A DNA stretch of 64,000 nt, from assembly GCA_020635255.1 (NCBI GenBank), contig JACKAC010000001.1, positions 1,031,501 to 1,095,500 on the forward strand, written 5' to 3'. The notes beneath the pieces are model-generated. The model worked only from the letters and a program-made list of their open reading frames with translations, searched no databases and was not told the origin of the DNA. Shown here in pieces: positions 43,924 through 54,200 of this stretch. How positions within the stretch are numbered: position 1 is the first letter of the stretch; each line of letters opens with the position of its first letter. Both the position numbers and the translations under genes were made by a program. This DNA is from Ignavibacteriales bacterium. GTDB lineage: Bacteria; Bacteroidota; Ignavibacteria; Tepidaquicellales; Tepidaquicellaceae.

Positions 43924-45411
43924 ATGGAAAAGTACCTGCTTTATATTAATGGAGAATTTAAGGAAGGAAGTACGGGAAAGTATTTCAAAGCAATAAACCC
44001 TGCCGATGGTTCGGAGATCGCGGAGATAGCCGAAGCAACGGTAGATGACGCAAAAGCGGCAATAGACGCGGCAAGGAACGCATTCGACAGCGGAGTATGG
44101 AGTGAGATGTCACGCGAAGAGAGAAGCGCGATAATCAAACAGATCGTCGATAAGATAAATGAGAACAAGGATAAGTTGACGGAGCTCGAAGTTAAGGACT
44201 CCGGTTCGACGCTTAAGAAAGCGGGAGAAGACGTTTATCTATCAGCAAGGAATCTAAATACATGCGCTAAGCTGGCGCTTGTGGATCTAAATGAAGTATC
44301 GGAAGTATCGAAAGAAGGTGTAAGCAAGAACCTGATAGTTCGTGAGCCGATCGGCGTCTGCGCCCAGATCATTCCATGGAATTTCCCGCTCAAGATGGCA
44401 ATATGGAAAATAGGACCGGCTCTCGCAGCGGGGTGTACTATTGTATTGAAACCTGCTCCCGAGACATCGGTTACAGCGATGGAACTGGCGAAGCTGGTAG
44501 ATCAGACAGACCTACCCAAAGGAGTGCTCAATATTATAACAGGTGATGCTGAAGTAGGAACAGAGATGGTAAGCAATCCTAAAGTGGACAAAGTTGCATT
44601 TACGGGTTCGACGGAAGTCGGAAAGATAATAATGAGGAATGCCGCGGACACTTTAAAGAAAGTAACGCTGGAGTGCGGAGGCAAATCGGCTAACATCGTA
44701 TTGGATGATGCGGACATAGATATGGCTGTCGATGGAGCAATATACGCAGGATTTTATCACCAGGGACAGTGCTGTGAGGGCGGAACAAGGCTTTTGATAC
44801 AGGAGAGCATTTATGATGAATTCATTACGAAGATGAAGGATAAGATGAGCAGGATGAAGATAGGCGACCCAATGGATAAGACAACCGACGTAGGTCCGGT
44901 GGTTTCACAGGAGCAGTTCGACCGTGTAATGGGATACATCGAACTGGCTAAAGAAGAAGGCGCGGAAGCATTGACAGGCGGTAAAAGATCAGGTGATAAA
45001 GGGTTTTTCATCGAGCCGACGGTATTTGTGAACGCAGAAAACTCTATGAAGCACGTGCAGGAAGAGATATTCGGACCGGTTATATCAGTATTGAAATTTA
45101 AAGATGATGCCGAAGCAGTAAAGATAGCAAATGATTCGATCTATGGACTGGGTGGAGCGGTGTGGTCTAAAAATGATGACAGGGCGATGGAAATTGCCAA
45201 AAAGGTACGCACAGGCACTATTTGGATCAACGAATATCACCTGATGAATGAGAGAGTGCCGTTTGGCGGTTACAAGCAGAGCGGAATCGGAAGGGAATTT
45301 GGAATAGACGGAATAAAAGAATATACGGAGCTTAAACATATTTATATTGACGAAGTAAAGGACAGAGAAAAGAAGTTCTGGTACGGAACGGTCGTACCAA
45401 AAGATCAATAA
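43924..45411 (+). CDS. NAD(P)-dependent aldehyde dehydrogenase
   Basis: The 495-residue protein is a standard ALDH: IIPWNFPL (about 150-157), the nucleotide-binding FTGSTEVG, general base Glu in TLECGGKS (about 256-263) and nucleophile Cys in HQGQCCEGG (about 289-297), then EEIFGPV. It oxidises an aldehyde to the acid; the substrate is uncertain but betaine-, phenylacetaldehyde- and retinal-type enzymes look closest. The next gene starts 21 bases on and may be in the same operon. Confidence 0.88.
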   Translation: MEKYLLYINGEFKEGSTGKYFKAINPADGSEIAEIAEATVDDAKAAIDAARNAFDSGVWSEMSREERSAIIKQIVDKINENKDKLTELEVKDSGSTLKKAGEDVYLSARNLNTCAKLALVDLNEVSEVSKEGVSKNLIVREPIGVCAQIIPWNFPLKMAIWKIGPALAAGCTIVLKPAPETSVTAMELAKLVDQTDLPKGVLNIITGDAEVGTEMVSNPKVDKVAFTGSTEVGKIIMRNAADTLKKVTLECGGKSANIVLDDADIDMAVDGAIYAGFYHQGQCCEGGTRLLIQESIYDEFITKMKDKMSRMKIGDPMDKTTDVGPVVSQEQFDRVMGYIELAKEEGAEALTGGKRSGDKGFFIEPTVFVNAENSMKHVQEEIFGPVISVLKFKDDAEAVKIANDSIYGLGGAVWSKNDDRAMEIAKKVRTGTIWINEYHLMNERVPFGGYKQSGIGREFGIDGIKEYTELKHIYIDEVKDREKKFWYGTVVPKDQ

Positions 45412-45431
45412 ATTTTTAAACAGTACTACCT

Positions 45432-47129
45432 TTGGATATTAGAAACAAGAAAGTTCTTATACTCGGCGGATGGGGTTTAGTCGGTTCCGCTATTGCAAGA
45501 AAGATAGTAGCAGAGGAACCGTCATCAATTGTACTAACATCGCTGAAGGAAAGTGAAGCAAGGGACATTTGTGACGCGCTGACAAAGGAGTTTGGCAAGC
45601 CTGAAGGATACTTCGTTCCTTTTTGGGGCAACGTCTTCATCCGCAATAAATATAAAGATACACCGAGAAGCGAGTATGTGCATGACCCCGAAAAGAGGCT
45701 AGACCTGCTGGGAGACATTGTAGATGAGCTGAATGAAGAGATACTAAAAGAGTCCGCAATTTATCACATGTTCGCAGAACACAAACCGGATGTAGTGATA
45801 GATTGCATTAACACCGCCACAGGAATTGCCTACGCAAACATTTACAAATCATACAACGAAATACTCGGTATTATCAAGAAAGGCGACGGGGACTACGATG
45901 CATTAAAAACCTCCGTTGAAAATCTTATAAGTGTTTCGTATGTCCCTCAATTGATCCGTCACATACAATTGCTTTATAATTCGATGAGGGAATTTGGTAC
46001 ATCGTTTTATCTAAAGATAGGAACGAGCGGTACAGGCGGAATGGGTTTGAACATTCCATTTACACATAGCGAGGAGAAACCATCTAGAGTATTACTAAGC
46101 AAGGCATCAGTAGCAGGCGCTCATACAATACTTTTGTTTTTAATGGCGCGTACACCGGGCGGTCCGATCGTAAAAGAATTAAAACCAACAGCATCTATTG
46201 CGTGGAAAAAGATCGCTTACGGGGAAGTTCTAAACAAAGGTGTACCGATGAGACTATATGACGTTTCAATGGAAAATACAGAAGAGCTCGGAAGCACTTT
46301 TTCAAGGAAAGCCGATAAGGAATATAAAGAGACAGGCAAGCTAGAGACGGCATTTATAGATACGGGAGAGAACGGAATTTTTGCGAAAGGGGAGTTTGAG
46401 ACGATAACTTCGGTAGGGCAGATGGAATTCATTACCCCGGAGGAGATAGCTGAGGCGGCAATCGATGAGATAAAAGGTTCAAATACGGGACACGATATCG
46501 TAAACGCGCTGGACGCTTCGGTCATGGAGCCGACTTACAGGGCAGGATTTATGCAGAGCTATGCGGCGGAAAAGCTGGATGAGCTCGAAAAAAAGCACAA
46601 TACCAGCTCAGTTGCATTTGAGATGCTTGGACCTCCCAGACTGACAAAATTATTATATGAGGCGCAAATAATTCGACTTATATATAAAAATTTCAATAAT
46701 TATATTAATTCCGATAAAGGATCACGTTCTCAGCAGATCACAGATTTCCTAAAGGAAAATCCAAAACTTGTCAGTGAAATAACATCGGTAGGATTGCCGA
46801 TATTGATGAGTGACGGAAAGACGATATTGAGAGGTCCGGAAGTGCTAGTTCCCGGTAAAGCGGAAGGTGATAATATCAATGTAACTGACTCGCAAATCAA
46901 CAAGTGGGCGCATTCCGGCTGGGTAGATCTGCGAACGGAGAACTGGGACAGATGGGAAAGCAGGTTTAAGGATCTAATCAAGCAAGCAAACTATGATGAG
47001 GACAGGCTTCACAGTTCAAGATATATTTACAACAAGGATTACTGGGAGAATTTCGAGAATATTAACATAGGAAAAGTTGTCGGCTGGCTGTTTATATATG
47101 AGGAAGACGGTTTAAGATTTAAGAGGTAA
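45432..47129 (+). CDS. Large NAD(P)-binding Rossmann-fold protein
   Basis: The 565-residue protein begins (TTG start at 45432) with VLILGGWGLVGSAIARKIV, a GxxGxxG nucleotide-binding fold like extended short-chain dehydrogenases. A KIGTSGTGGMGLNIPFTHSEEKPSR segment (about 196-220; residues shown in part as GTSGTGGMG) and a long C-terminal region (about 330-565) are not recognised. It is probably an oxidoreductase or an NAD-binding regulator. Its place after the aldehyde dehydrogenase suggests a common pathway. Confidence 0.65.
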   Translation: MDIRNKKVLILGGWGLVGSAIARKIVAEEPSSIVLTSLKESEARDICDALTKEFGKPEGYFVPFWGNVFIRNKYKDTPRSEYVHDPEKRLDLLGDIVDELNEEILKESAIYHMFAEHKPDVVIDCINTATGIAYANIYKSYNEILGIIKKGDGDYDALKTSVENLISVSYVPQLIRHIQLLYNSMREFGTSFYLKIGTSGTGGMGLNIPFTHSEEKPSRVLLSKASVAGAHTILLFLMARTPGGPIVKELKPTASIAWKKIAYGEVLNKGVPMRLYDVSMENTEELGSTFSRKADKEYKETGKLETAFIDTGENGIFAKGEFETITSVGQMEFITPEEIAEAAIDEIKGSNTGHDIVNALDASVMEPTYRAGFMQSYAAEKLDELEKKHNTSSVAFEMLGPPRLTKLLYEAQIIRLIYKNFNNYINSDKGSRSQQITDFLKENPKLVSEITSVGLPILMSDGKTILRGPEVLVPGKAEGDNINVTDSQINKWAHSGWVDLRTENWDRWESRFKDLIKQANYDEDRLHSSRYIYNKDYWENFENINIGKVVGWLFIYEEDGLRFKR

Positions 47130-47157
47130 AAATTATTAACTAAAATTTTAGATCAAA

Positions 47158-48702
47158 TTGCCCGAAAAAATTCTTTCCATTCTGATCTTCGCACCAATCA
47201 TTCTTTCTCTGCCTATCTTATTATTTAAGAAGGAGAATGAAAAGCTTATAAAGATCTACTCACTGGCAATCTCTCTGCTTACTTTCGTAATTTCACTATT
47301 CGTTTATTTTGCATTCGATCCGAACACGGCAGATTACCAGTTCGTAGAAAAATTCACGTGGATAAGCTATATCAATACACAGTACTACCTCGGAATGGAC
47401 GGGATATCACTCCTGCTTGTTGTGCTGACCACTTTTATGATGCCTTTGTGTATAATAGCTTCATGGAAAGTGATCAAGATACGTTTGAAAACATATTTCC
47501 TCCTTCTTCTGATGATGGAGGGAGCGCTGATAGGTGTGTTCTTATCTCTCGACCTGGTTTTGTTTTATGTTTTCTGGGAATTCATACTTATTCCGATGTA
47601 CTTCCTTATCGGTATATGGGGATCGGAAAACAGGGTTTACGCGACGGTTAAGTTTTTCCTTTATACGATGTTTGGCAGTGTGCTTCTATTAATAGGTGTG
47701 ATCTGGCTGGCATATTCAGCCTTGCCAATGGTAGGGAAGTTCACAACAGATCTAACGATACTGACCCAGGTTGCTCCTGCGCTGGATATAAAATTACAGG
47801 TGTACCTGTTCATTCTTTTCACATTAAGCTTTCTTATAAAAGTACCATTATTTCCATTTCATACCTGGCTTCCTGATGCTCACGTACAGGCACCGACGGC
47901 AGGCAGTGTTATACTGGCTGCGCTGTTACTTAAGATGGGTACTTACGGGCTTTTGCGATTTTCGTTGCCGTTATTTCCTGGAGCATTTATAAAACTTACG
48001 CCATACATAACGACATTAGCAGTTATCGGTATAATATACGGCGCGTTGCTTTCCATTGTGCAAAAGGACATGAAGAAGCTTGTCGCATACTCTTCGGTGA
48101 GCCACCTTGGATTTATCGTGCTGGGTATCTTTGCGCTGACACAGCAGGCTGTGCAGGGCAGTGTTATTCAAATGGTAAACCACGGTCTCTCGACAGGAGC
48201 GTTATTCCTTATCGTCGGAATGATATATGAGAGGAGACATACTAAGGAGATCGCAAAGTTCGGCGGTCTGATGAAAGTGATGCCGATTTTTTCCGTGATA
48301 TTTTTGATCGTGATATTTTCTTCGATAGGTTTACCCGGTCTCAATGGGTTCATAGGTGAGTTCCTTGTATTGATAGGCGCATTTAATTCGGTTAACCTGG
48401 GCACGAGCTATTATGTAATATTCAGTACAACCGCAGTAATACTATCAGCTGTCTATCTGCTATGGCTATACCAGAGAGTGATGCTTGGTCCGGTGGATAA
48501 AGATGAGAACAGGGACTTAAAAGATATTAATAAAAACGAACTGCTCAGCATAATTCCAATATTGATATTCATAGTATGGATCGGTGTCCAGCCCAATACA
48601 TTTCTAAAGATCACCGAGAGCAGTGTCAAGAAAGTAGTAGAGAATTTCCAGGATTACAGGGCAAGTTTCCTGGGTACGCAGGAAAATGAGCAGTCGAAGT
48701 GA
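47158..48702 (+). CDS. nuoM: NADH-quinone oxidoreductase subunit M-like protein
   Basis: The 514-residue polytopic protein matches NuoM: YYLGMDGISLLLVVLTTF (about 76-93), FWEFILIPMYFLIGIWG with the key glutamate, the proton-path lysine segment LIKVPLFPFHTWLPDAH (about 225-242) and PTAGSVILA, then MKKLVAYSSVSHLGF. It is one proton-pumping subunit of complex I. Other nuo genes are not adjacent, so this may be an extra copy or part of a split operon; related Mrp/Hyf antiporter subunits cannot be fully excluded. TTG start. Confidence 0.85.
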   Translation: MPEKILSILIFAPIILSLPILLFKKENEKLIKIYSLAISLLTFVISLFVYFAFDPNTADYQFVEKFTWISYINTQYYLGMDGISLLLVVLTTFMMPLCIIASWKVIKIRLKTYFLLLLMMEGALIGVFLSLDLVLFYVFWEFILIPMYFLIGIWGSENRVYATVKFFLYTMFGSVLLLIGVIWLAYSALPMVGKFTTDLTILTQVAPALDIKLQVYLFILFTLSFLIKVPLFPFHTWLPDAHVQAPTAGSVILAALLLKMGTYGLLRFSLPLFPGAFIKLTPYITTLAVIGIIYGALLSIVQKDMKKLVAYSSVSHLGFIVLGIFALTQQAVQGSVIQMVNHGLSTGALFLIVGMIYERRHTKEIAKFGGLMKVMPIFSVIFLIVIFSSIGLPGLNGFIGEFLVLIGAFNSVNLGTSYYVIFSTTAVILSAVYLLWLYQRVMLGPVDKDENRDLKDINKNELLSIIPILIFIVWIGVQPNTFLKITESSVKKVVENFQDYRASFLGTQENEQSK

Positions 48703-48741
48703 TCTGTTTTTCGGCAATCAAAAAGACATGGGTAGGCGGAG

Positions 48742-50004
48742 ATGTTCCTGGATATTATATTAGCAGTACCATTCATTTTACTTTTGCTATCCATTGCGCT
48801 GCTACCGTTTTTTCTTTCCCACTGGTGGCATAGAAATTATCCAAAAGTAGTAGTAGTCTTATCGGCAATAATCCTTTTCTATTATTTTGTTGTCGAATCG
48901 GAGCCGTCGGAGGTTCTGGATACACTCCATGAGTATCTGAGCTTCATCTCGCTTTTATTTAGTTTGTTCGTTATTTCCGGCGGGATATTTATTAATCTAA
49001 AGGGAAAGTCTACACCGCTAAAAAATATCGGTTTGCTATTTACGGGGGCGGTTATTTCGAATCTATTCGGTACGACCGGTGCTGCGATGCTTCTTATCAG
49101 GTCGTTCATAAGTTTTAATAAATACAGGATAAAGCCTTTTCATATTATATTCTTTATTTTCATTGTTTGTAATGTGGGAGGATCGCTGACACCGATCGGC
49201 GACCCGCCGTTGTTCCTCGGGTTTTTGCGGGGAGTTCCGTTCTTCTGGGTTTCACAGCATTTAATGATAGTATGGATAACGACCATTGCATACCTACTGC
49301 TTTTGTTTTACATATTCGATCTTTATTACTATAAAAAAATACCGGTCGAATCCGTTGAGGATATAGAAAAAGAGGAAGGTGAGTTTAAATTTGAGGGGTG
49401 GTATAATGTATTATTCCTTTTTGGTATAATTATTGCGGTTTTTATCGAGGAACCTATATTTATGCGGGAATTAATTATGCTGGGTTTAGCGTTTTTATCA
49501 TATAAGATAACCCCAAATAAGATATATCAAAGAAACAATTTTACGTTTGAGCCGATAAAAGAAGTAGCGATATTATTCTTTGGAATATTTGTAACGATGA
49601 TACCCGCTCTTTCGCTTTTGAGTAAAAATGCTGAGAATCTGGGATTGACGAAACCGGGCGATTTTTACTGGGCAACAGGGCTTTTGACGAGTTTTCTGGA
49701 TAATGCGCCAACATATTTGAATTTTCTTACGGTTTCGATGGGATTATTCGACATGGATGTGACGCAAAACGGCGATGTACTTGCTTTTACACAGATTTAT
49801 CCGGTGTTTTTGGTGGCAATTTCGATCTCGGCAGTGTTCTTTGGTGCTATGACGTATATAGGTAACGGACCAAATTTTATGGTAAAATCGATTGCTGACT
49901 ACAGTAAAGTGGAAATGCCGACATTTTTGGAGTATATTTATAAGTATTCATTGCCTATTCTACTTCCATTTTATTTTATATTATGGTATTTTTTATTTAG
50001 TTAA
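48742..50004 (+). CDS. NhaD-like sodium/proton antiporter family protein
   Basis: The 420-residue protein has about 11-12 membrane helices and the ion-transporter motifs NVGGSLTPIGDPPLF (about 144-158), TSFLDNAPTYLNF (about 318-330) and TYIGNGPNFMVKSIAD (about 373-388). These mark NhaD/CitMHS-type carriers, annotated as Na+/H+ antiporters in Bacteroidota. It would export Na+ across the inner membrane, fitting its place next to a nuoM-like gene. The ATG at 48742 follows GGCGGAG. Confidence 0.82.
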   Translation: MFLDIILAVPFILLLLSIALLPFFLSHWWHRNYPKVVVVLSAIILFYYFVVESEPSEVLDTLHEYLSFISLLFSLFVISGGIFINLKGKSTPLKNIGLLFTGAVISNLFGTTGAAMLLIRSFISFNKYRIKPFHIIFFIFIVCNVGGSLTPIGDPPLFLGFLRGVPFFWVSQHLMIVWITTIAYLLLLFYIFDLYYYKKIPVESVEDIEKEEGEFKFEGWYNVLFLFGIIIAVFIEEPIFMRELIMLGLAFLSYKITPNKIYQRNNFTFEPIKEVAILFFGIFVTMIPALSLLSKNAENLGLTKPGDFYWATGLLTSFLDNAPTYLNFLTVSMGLFDMDVTQNGDVLAFTQIYPVFLVAISISAVFFGAMTYIGNGPNFMVKSIADYSKVEMPTFLEYIYKYSLPILLPFYFILWYFLFS

Positions 50005-50067
50005 TTTTGTTTGGAATGTGTGTGGAACTAAAAAGTGTTAATTTTGTAATAATTCTAAAAAAGTAAT

Positions 50068-51666
50068 ATGAAAAAGAACCGAATTTTAATTCCTGTAGTA
50101 ACTCTGGTGCTGATATTAGGTGTAGTAATCGGCATGAAGATCCAGAACGCGGTTTCCGATGACAGGGTTTCCGAGCAGGTAAGAAAATATAACGAAGTAC
50201 TTCAAACAACGAATAAGTTTTATGTCGATGATATAGATTCGCAGAAGCTGACCGAAGCGGCAATAAAAGGAATGCTCGAAGAGCTGGATCCGCACTCGGT
50301 TTACATAACTGCGGATCAGTTAAAAAGAGTGAATGAGGATTTCCAGGGTAGTTTTGAGGGAATTGGTGTGGAATTCGATGTTATAAACGATACACTAACG
50401 GTAGTCTCGCCTATAAGCGGGGGCCCTTCGGAAAAGCTCGGGATACTAGCCGGTGATAAGATCGTGAAGATCGACGGTGAGAGCGCGATAAAAATTTCGA
50501 GAGAGGACGTTCCTAAGAAATTACGCGGACCGGCAGGCACGAAAGTGAATGTGACGATAATGAGAGCAGGTTCATCTAACCCGCTTGAATTTGAAATTAC
50601 CAGAGATAAAATTCCATTGTATAGTGTGGATGCATCATTTATGTATGATGATGAAATTGGTTATGTAAAGGTGTCAAGGTTTGCAGCAACTACTTATGAC
50701 GAATTTGTGCAAGCGCTGGATAAGCTCGAAAAGCAGGGAATGAAAAAGCTGGTACTCGACCTTAGAGGAAACCCGGGCGGTTACCTGGATCAGGCATTCA
50801 AGATGGCATCACTTTTTATCGAGAGAGACAGAAAGATCGTTTATACGAAAAGCCGTATAAAAGCATTCGAAGAAGAGTATAAATCGAACGGTGGTAAATA
50901 CAGCGACGTTCCTCTCATTCTCCTTGTGAACGGCGGTTCGGCATCAGCGAGTGAGATCGTTTCAGGTGCTATCCAGGATTGGGACAGGGGACTTATTGTC
51001 GGTGAGACTACGTTTGGAAAAGGTCTGGTACAGAGACAATACGACTTATCAGACGGATCTGCTTTTAGGATAACAACAGCAAGATATTATACTCCGGCTG
51101 GAAGGCTTATACAGAAGCCTTATGACGGCGCTGAATACAGAAAACTTCTGGTAGAAGATATAGAAGGTGATAACATAGAGCACTCCCACGACAGCGATCT
51201 GGATACGACACGTCCGGTATTTAAAACATTCGGGGGAAGGACAGTTTACGGCGGAGGCGGAATTACTCCAGATTACGTAGTGAAGCTCGATACGCTAACC
51301 CCATATACGGTTCAACTCAGAAGACTAAACGTGCTGTATCAGTATGTAGAAAACTTCATGAGAGGTCAGAGAAAAAGTATAGAATCCCAGTATTCAAGTT
51401 ACAGAAAGTTCAGAGATGATTTTGATGTTACGGATTCAATGCTGGATAATTTGAAAGATATGGCTTCGGATAAAGGTGTAACGTATAACAGCTCTGAGTT
51501 TTCAAAAGATGAACCATACATTAAGGCATATATCAAATCACAGATCGCCAGAGATATCTGGGGTGATGAAGGAAGCTATGCGGTATTTGTAATGTCAGAT
51601 GACCAGTTCCTGAAAGCTGTAACATTATTCGACGATGCCATCAGGCTGGCAAATTTGAATAAATAA
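50068..51666 (+). CDS. ctpA: C-terminal processing protease (S41 family, CtpA-like)
   Basis: The 532-residue protein has an N-terminal hydrophobic anchor or signal (about 4-26), a PDZ domain (about 85-170; GSFEGIGVEFD), and the S41 core with Ser293 in GGSASASEI and the general-base Lys318 in TTFGKGLVQ, spaced 25 as usual. It cuts C-terminal tails of envelope proteins in the periplasm. A C-terminal extension of about 120 residues (410-532) is longer than in minimal CtpA. It begins a run of envelope genes (DUF3108, lolA). Confidence 0.92.
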   Translation: MKKNRILIPVVTLVLILGVVIGMKIQNAVSDDRVSEQVRKYNEVLQTTNKFYVDDIDSQKLTEAAIKGMLEELDPHSVYITADQLKRVNEDFQGSFEGIGVEFDVINDTLTVVSPISGGPSEKLGILAGDKIVKIDGESAIKISREDVPKKLRGPAGTKVNVTIMRAGSSNPLEFEITRDKIPLYSVDASFMYDDEIGYVKVSRFAATTYDEFVQALDKLEKQGMKKLVLDLRGNPGGYLDQAFKMASLFIERDRKIVYTKSRIKAFEEEYKSNGGKYSDVPLILLVNGGSASASEIVSGAIQDWDRGLIVGETTFGKGLVQRQYDLSDGSAFRITTARYYTPAGRLIQKPYDGAEYRKLLVEDIEGDNIEHSHDSDLDTTRPVFKTFGGRTVYGGGGITPDYVVKLDTLTPYTVQLRRLNVLYQYVENFMRGQRKSIESQYSSYRKFRDDFDVTDSMLDNLKDMASDKGVTYNSSEFSKDEPYIKAYIKSQIARDIWGDEGSYAVFVMSDDQFLKAVTLFDDAIRLANLNK

Positions 51667-51751
51667 TTTTAAAAAAGTTTTATTATTATAAAGGATTATC
51701 AAATTAAAACTCCAGCATTGATATTAGATTATCAATCGGGACTTTATCCAG

Positions 51752-52555
51752 GTGAGAAAACTATTATTAATAATTCCATTTTGTTTACTGATCAATAATG
51801 GGTACTCGCAGGAAAAGGTCATGGAGGTTGGTGAGGAGCTCAAATACAAAGTATATTTCGGCTTTATTCCTCTAGGTGAAGTGACTTTTAAGGTTAATAC
51901 AACCTATGCTGAGAACGGCAAGAATCACTATACCGCTAAAGCCCAGATCAAGAGCCTCGAAGATATTCCTTTCGTCAATGTAAATTACATTTTCGAATCC
52001 GTAATGGTCTTGGATGAGGTGGATAAGGAAAAGAAGATCTATTCCGACAAATTCACCTCATCTGAATTTAAAGAGAAAACCATCACTGCCACACAATACG
52101 ATTTTAACTACAAAGAAAAGTATATAAAGGTCCAGATGGATAAGGACGGAATGGAAGTTCAGGACTTCAGGAAGGTTCCAATAGATTCCAATACTTATTT
52201 CCAGGACGGATTATCACTTTTCTATGATGCGAGGATCCACTCATTTGCCAATAAGAATTTTAACGTTCCTGTTTTTATAAATGAGCAGATATCATCGGTA
52301 AAATATTCATTTAATATTAACCAGGACGTCACATCCACCGGAAACATCGATTATGATGTATCGGTCATTAAAGTTGCCGGTGTAGCCGATTTTGTGGGTG
52401 TTTTTGGGCTTACAGGGGAATTTGTGGGCTGGCTGTCAAATGATGACCTGAGAATCCCTATAAAAGCCAATTTTAACGTACAAATAGGCAGTATTTCTCT
52501 GGAATTATACTCCTATAAGCGAAAAGGTTGGAACCCACCGAAGTTTGAGAAGTAA
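51752..52555 (+). CDS. DUF3108 exported protein
   Basis: The 267-residue protein starts at GTG 51752, with a signal peptide (about 1-19, ending NGYSQ). The mature part opens with EELKYKVYFGFIPLGEVTF, the DUF3108 signature, and is beta-rich throughout. Members are periplasmic and of unknown function; I infer an envelope role from ctpA and lolA next to it. Confidence 0.8.
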   Translation: MRKLLLIIPFCLLINNGYSQEKVMEVGEELKYKVYFGFIPLGEVTFKVNTTYAENGKNHYTAKAQIKSLEDIPFVNVNYIFESVMVLDEVDKEKKIYSDKFTSSEFKEKTITATQYDFNYKEKYIKVQMDKDGMEVQDFRKVPIDSNTYFQDGLSLFYDARIHSFANKNFNVPVFINEQISSVKYSFNINQDVTSTGNIDYDVSVIKVAGVADFVGVFGLTGEFVGWLSNDDLRIPIKANFNVQIGSISLELYSYKRKGWNPPKFEK

Positions 52556-52628
52556 AATAGGTAATAAATAATTGCTTTGAATAATTTCCGTTTATTATCT
52601 AAATTACAGCCATAAATCAACCTAAAGC

Positions 52629-53264
52629 ATGACTAAATTAACTGCAAACCTATCAGCAACGCTGCTTATCCTATTATTGTCCGTTGGAGCCACTTTTTCT
52701 CAGGATGCACAGGAAATAATAAAGAAGACGCAGGAAACATACAGCGGTTTAGATAACGCAAAAGCTACTTTTTCTCAAACTACTAAATACAGTTCAGGAA
52801 AGTCTGAAAATTCATCAGGTACTTTATATGTAAAAGGTGATGATATGTACAGGATAGAAACCAGCGGAAGAGTTGTAGTAACCGATGGCAAAACATCATG
52901 GTCATATTCTCCTAAGAAGAAACAGGTTGTAATAGACAATTATAAGGATGATAAATACACTTTTTCACCTAATAAATTCCTTTTTGATTATCCGAAAGAG
53001 TTCTATTCAGACCTCGAAGGTGAAGCAAATCTGAAGGGATTTGACTGTTTCGTGCTTAAACTTACCCCAAGGAACAAAGGAACGGTAAAATCTGCAAAAA
53101 TATGGATAGATAAGAATGATTACATTATCAGGAAGATCACTATTAGTGATAGTAACGGATCGACAACATATACATTGAATAAAATAACATTTAATCCCGG
53201 TATCAGCTCATCAAAGTTTACGTTTGAGACTCCAAACGGAGTGGACGTTATCGATCTCAGGTAA
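52629..53264 (+). CDS. lolA: LolA-like outer-membrane lipoprotein carrier
   Basis: The 211-residue protein has a signal peptide (about 1-25), then a LolA fold: KATFSQTTKYSSGKSENSSGTLYVKGDDMYRIE, seen here as ATFSQTTKY (about 45-53) and SGTLYVKGDDMYRIE (about 63-77), with DGKTSWSYSPKKKQVVI next and the C-terminal NGVDVIDL. It carries lipoproteins from the inner to the outer membrane. Its stop overlaps the ATG of the next gene by one base. Confidence 0.88.
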   Translation: MTKLTANLSATLLILLLSVGATFSQDAQEIIKKTQETYSGLDNAKATFSQTTKYSSGKSENSSGTLYVKGDDMYRIETSGRVVVTDGKTSWSYSPKKKQVVIDNYKDDKYTFSPNKFLFDYPKEFYSDLEGEANLKGFDCFVLKLTPRNKGTVKSAKIWIDKNDYIIRKITISDSNGSTTYTLNKITFNPGISSSKFTFETPNGVDVIDLR

Positions 53265-53812
53265 TGGATCGTTTACAATTTTATAAAAGTTTGTATGATC
53301 AGGAGTTTGAAAAATTAAAAGAATTTCAAAACTCATTAAATATTCCACTTGCAATTATTGTGGTTATAGCTACGGGAATATATAGCATTCTAACTACTTT
53401 TCATTATGATAATTTTAATTGTAATTCTATAATTTTTCTTGTATTGTGTTCAATATCTATTTTATTCTTAATTTGGTGTATGTATTATTTTTTAAGAATA
53501 TTTGCATTTTCACTAAAAGAAGATTCGAAGTATAGGTATATTGAGTTTACTGATAATTTGGAGAACAATTATAAAGATCTAAGACAGTATTATATGGCAA
53601 TGAGTCCTCCTAATCCTCAACAAGCTTTAATAGATTATGAGAATTCATTATTGGAAAATCTTGCTCTGACCTGCGGTGCGAATGCTAGATTTAATATTAG
53701 AAAAGCGGCCTTATTGCAAAGAGGAAAGGAACTTTTAAGTCTATCTTTAGTTTTTATTATTGGTGCTTTTATACCTTATTTTATTAACTTTTTTTACCAT
53801 ATAAAGGGATAA
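53264..53812 (+). CDS. Membrane protein of unknown function
   Basis: The 182-residue protein has three predicted membrane helices (about 28-47, 55-80 and 158-178), with charged helical parts between and a short N-terminal amphipathic helix. The local sequence is clearly more AT-rich than lolA. It is fused to lolA by a one-base overlap (TAATG) and followed after 3 bases by the next gene. No family is recognised; a resemblance to SLATT-type membrane effectors is only in general layout. Confidence 0.55.
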   Translation: MDRLQFYKSLYDQEFEKLKEFQNSLNIPLAIIVVIATGIYSILTTFHYDNFNCNSIIFLVLCSISILFLIWCMYYFLRIFAFSLKEDSKYRYIEFTDNLENNYKDLRQYYMAMSPPNPQQALIDYENSLLENLALTCGANARFNIRKAALLQRGKELLSLSLVFIIGAFIPYFINFFYHIKG

Positions 53813-53815
53813 ATT

Positions 53816-54112
53816 ATGAAAACAGTTGGAAAGCCACCAGCATTTAATTTTACAAAAAGTTTCTCTGATGTAGATTTACCAAAAATTTTACCAACAGCTA
53901 ACAGTTTGAATACGGAAATCAAAAAGATTTTAGGTGAAAATAAATCAGGATTAAAAATTAATAAATTGCAAGAAATAATTCAGAATATTTTAAGATCGTA
54001 TGATGTTACCGGATTCGCGGTTTACAGTGAGATAAGGGATATGATAGCCGAAGGGTCATTAGAAATTGATAATGATGAATTGAATAATGACTCTATAATA
54101 AGATTAATTTAA
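53816..54112 (+). CDS. Small acidic protein, partner of the preceding membrane protein
   Basis: The 98-residue protein starts 3 bases after the membrane protein gene, is AT-rich, and has no signal or membrane segment. A helical stretch (about 37-72, KINKLQEIIQNILRSYD) dominates and the C-terminus is acidic. The pair ends in a terminator. Function unknown. Confidence 0.5.
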   Translation: MKTVGKPPAFNFTKSFSDVDLPKILPTANSLNTEIKKILGENKSGLKINKLQEIIQNILRSYDVTGFAVYSEIRDMIAEGSLEIDNDELNNDSIIRLI

Positions 54113-54140
54113 GTAGATATTACATTATAAACTGATTTTT

Positions 54141-54177
54141 AAAAAGTTAAGTGCTAAATTGGTGCTTAACTTTTTTT
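54141..54177 (+). terminator. Rho-independent terminator
   Basis: AAAAAGTTAAG (54141-54151) pairs perfectly with CTTAACTTTTT (54165-54175), followed by more T. It closes the ctpA-to-53816 gene cluster and, with its A-run, may work in both directions. Confidence 0.85.
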
Positions 54178-54200
54178 GTTTATATATACGGTGGCTATAA

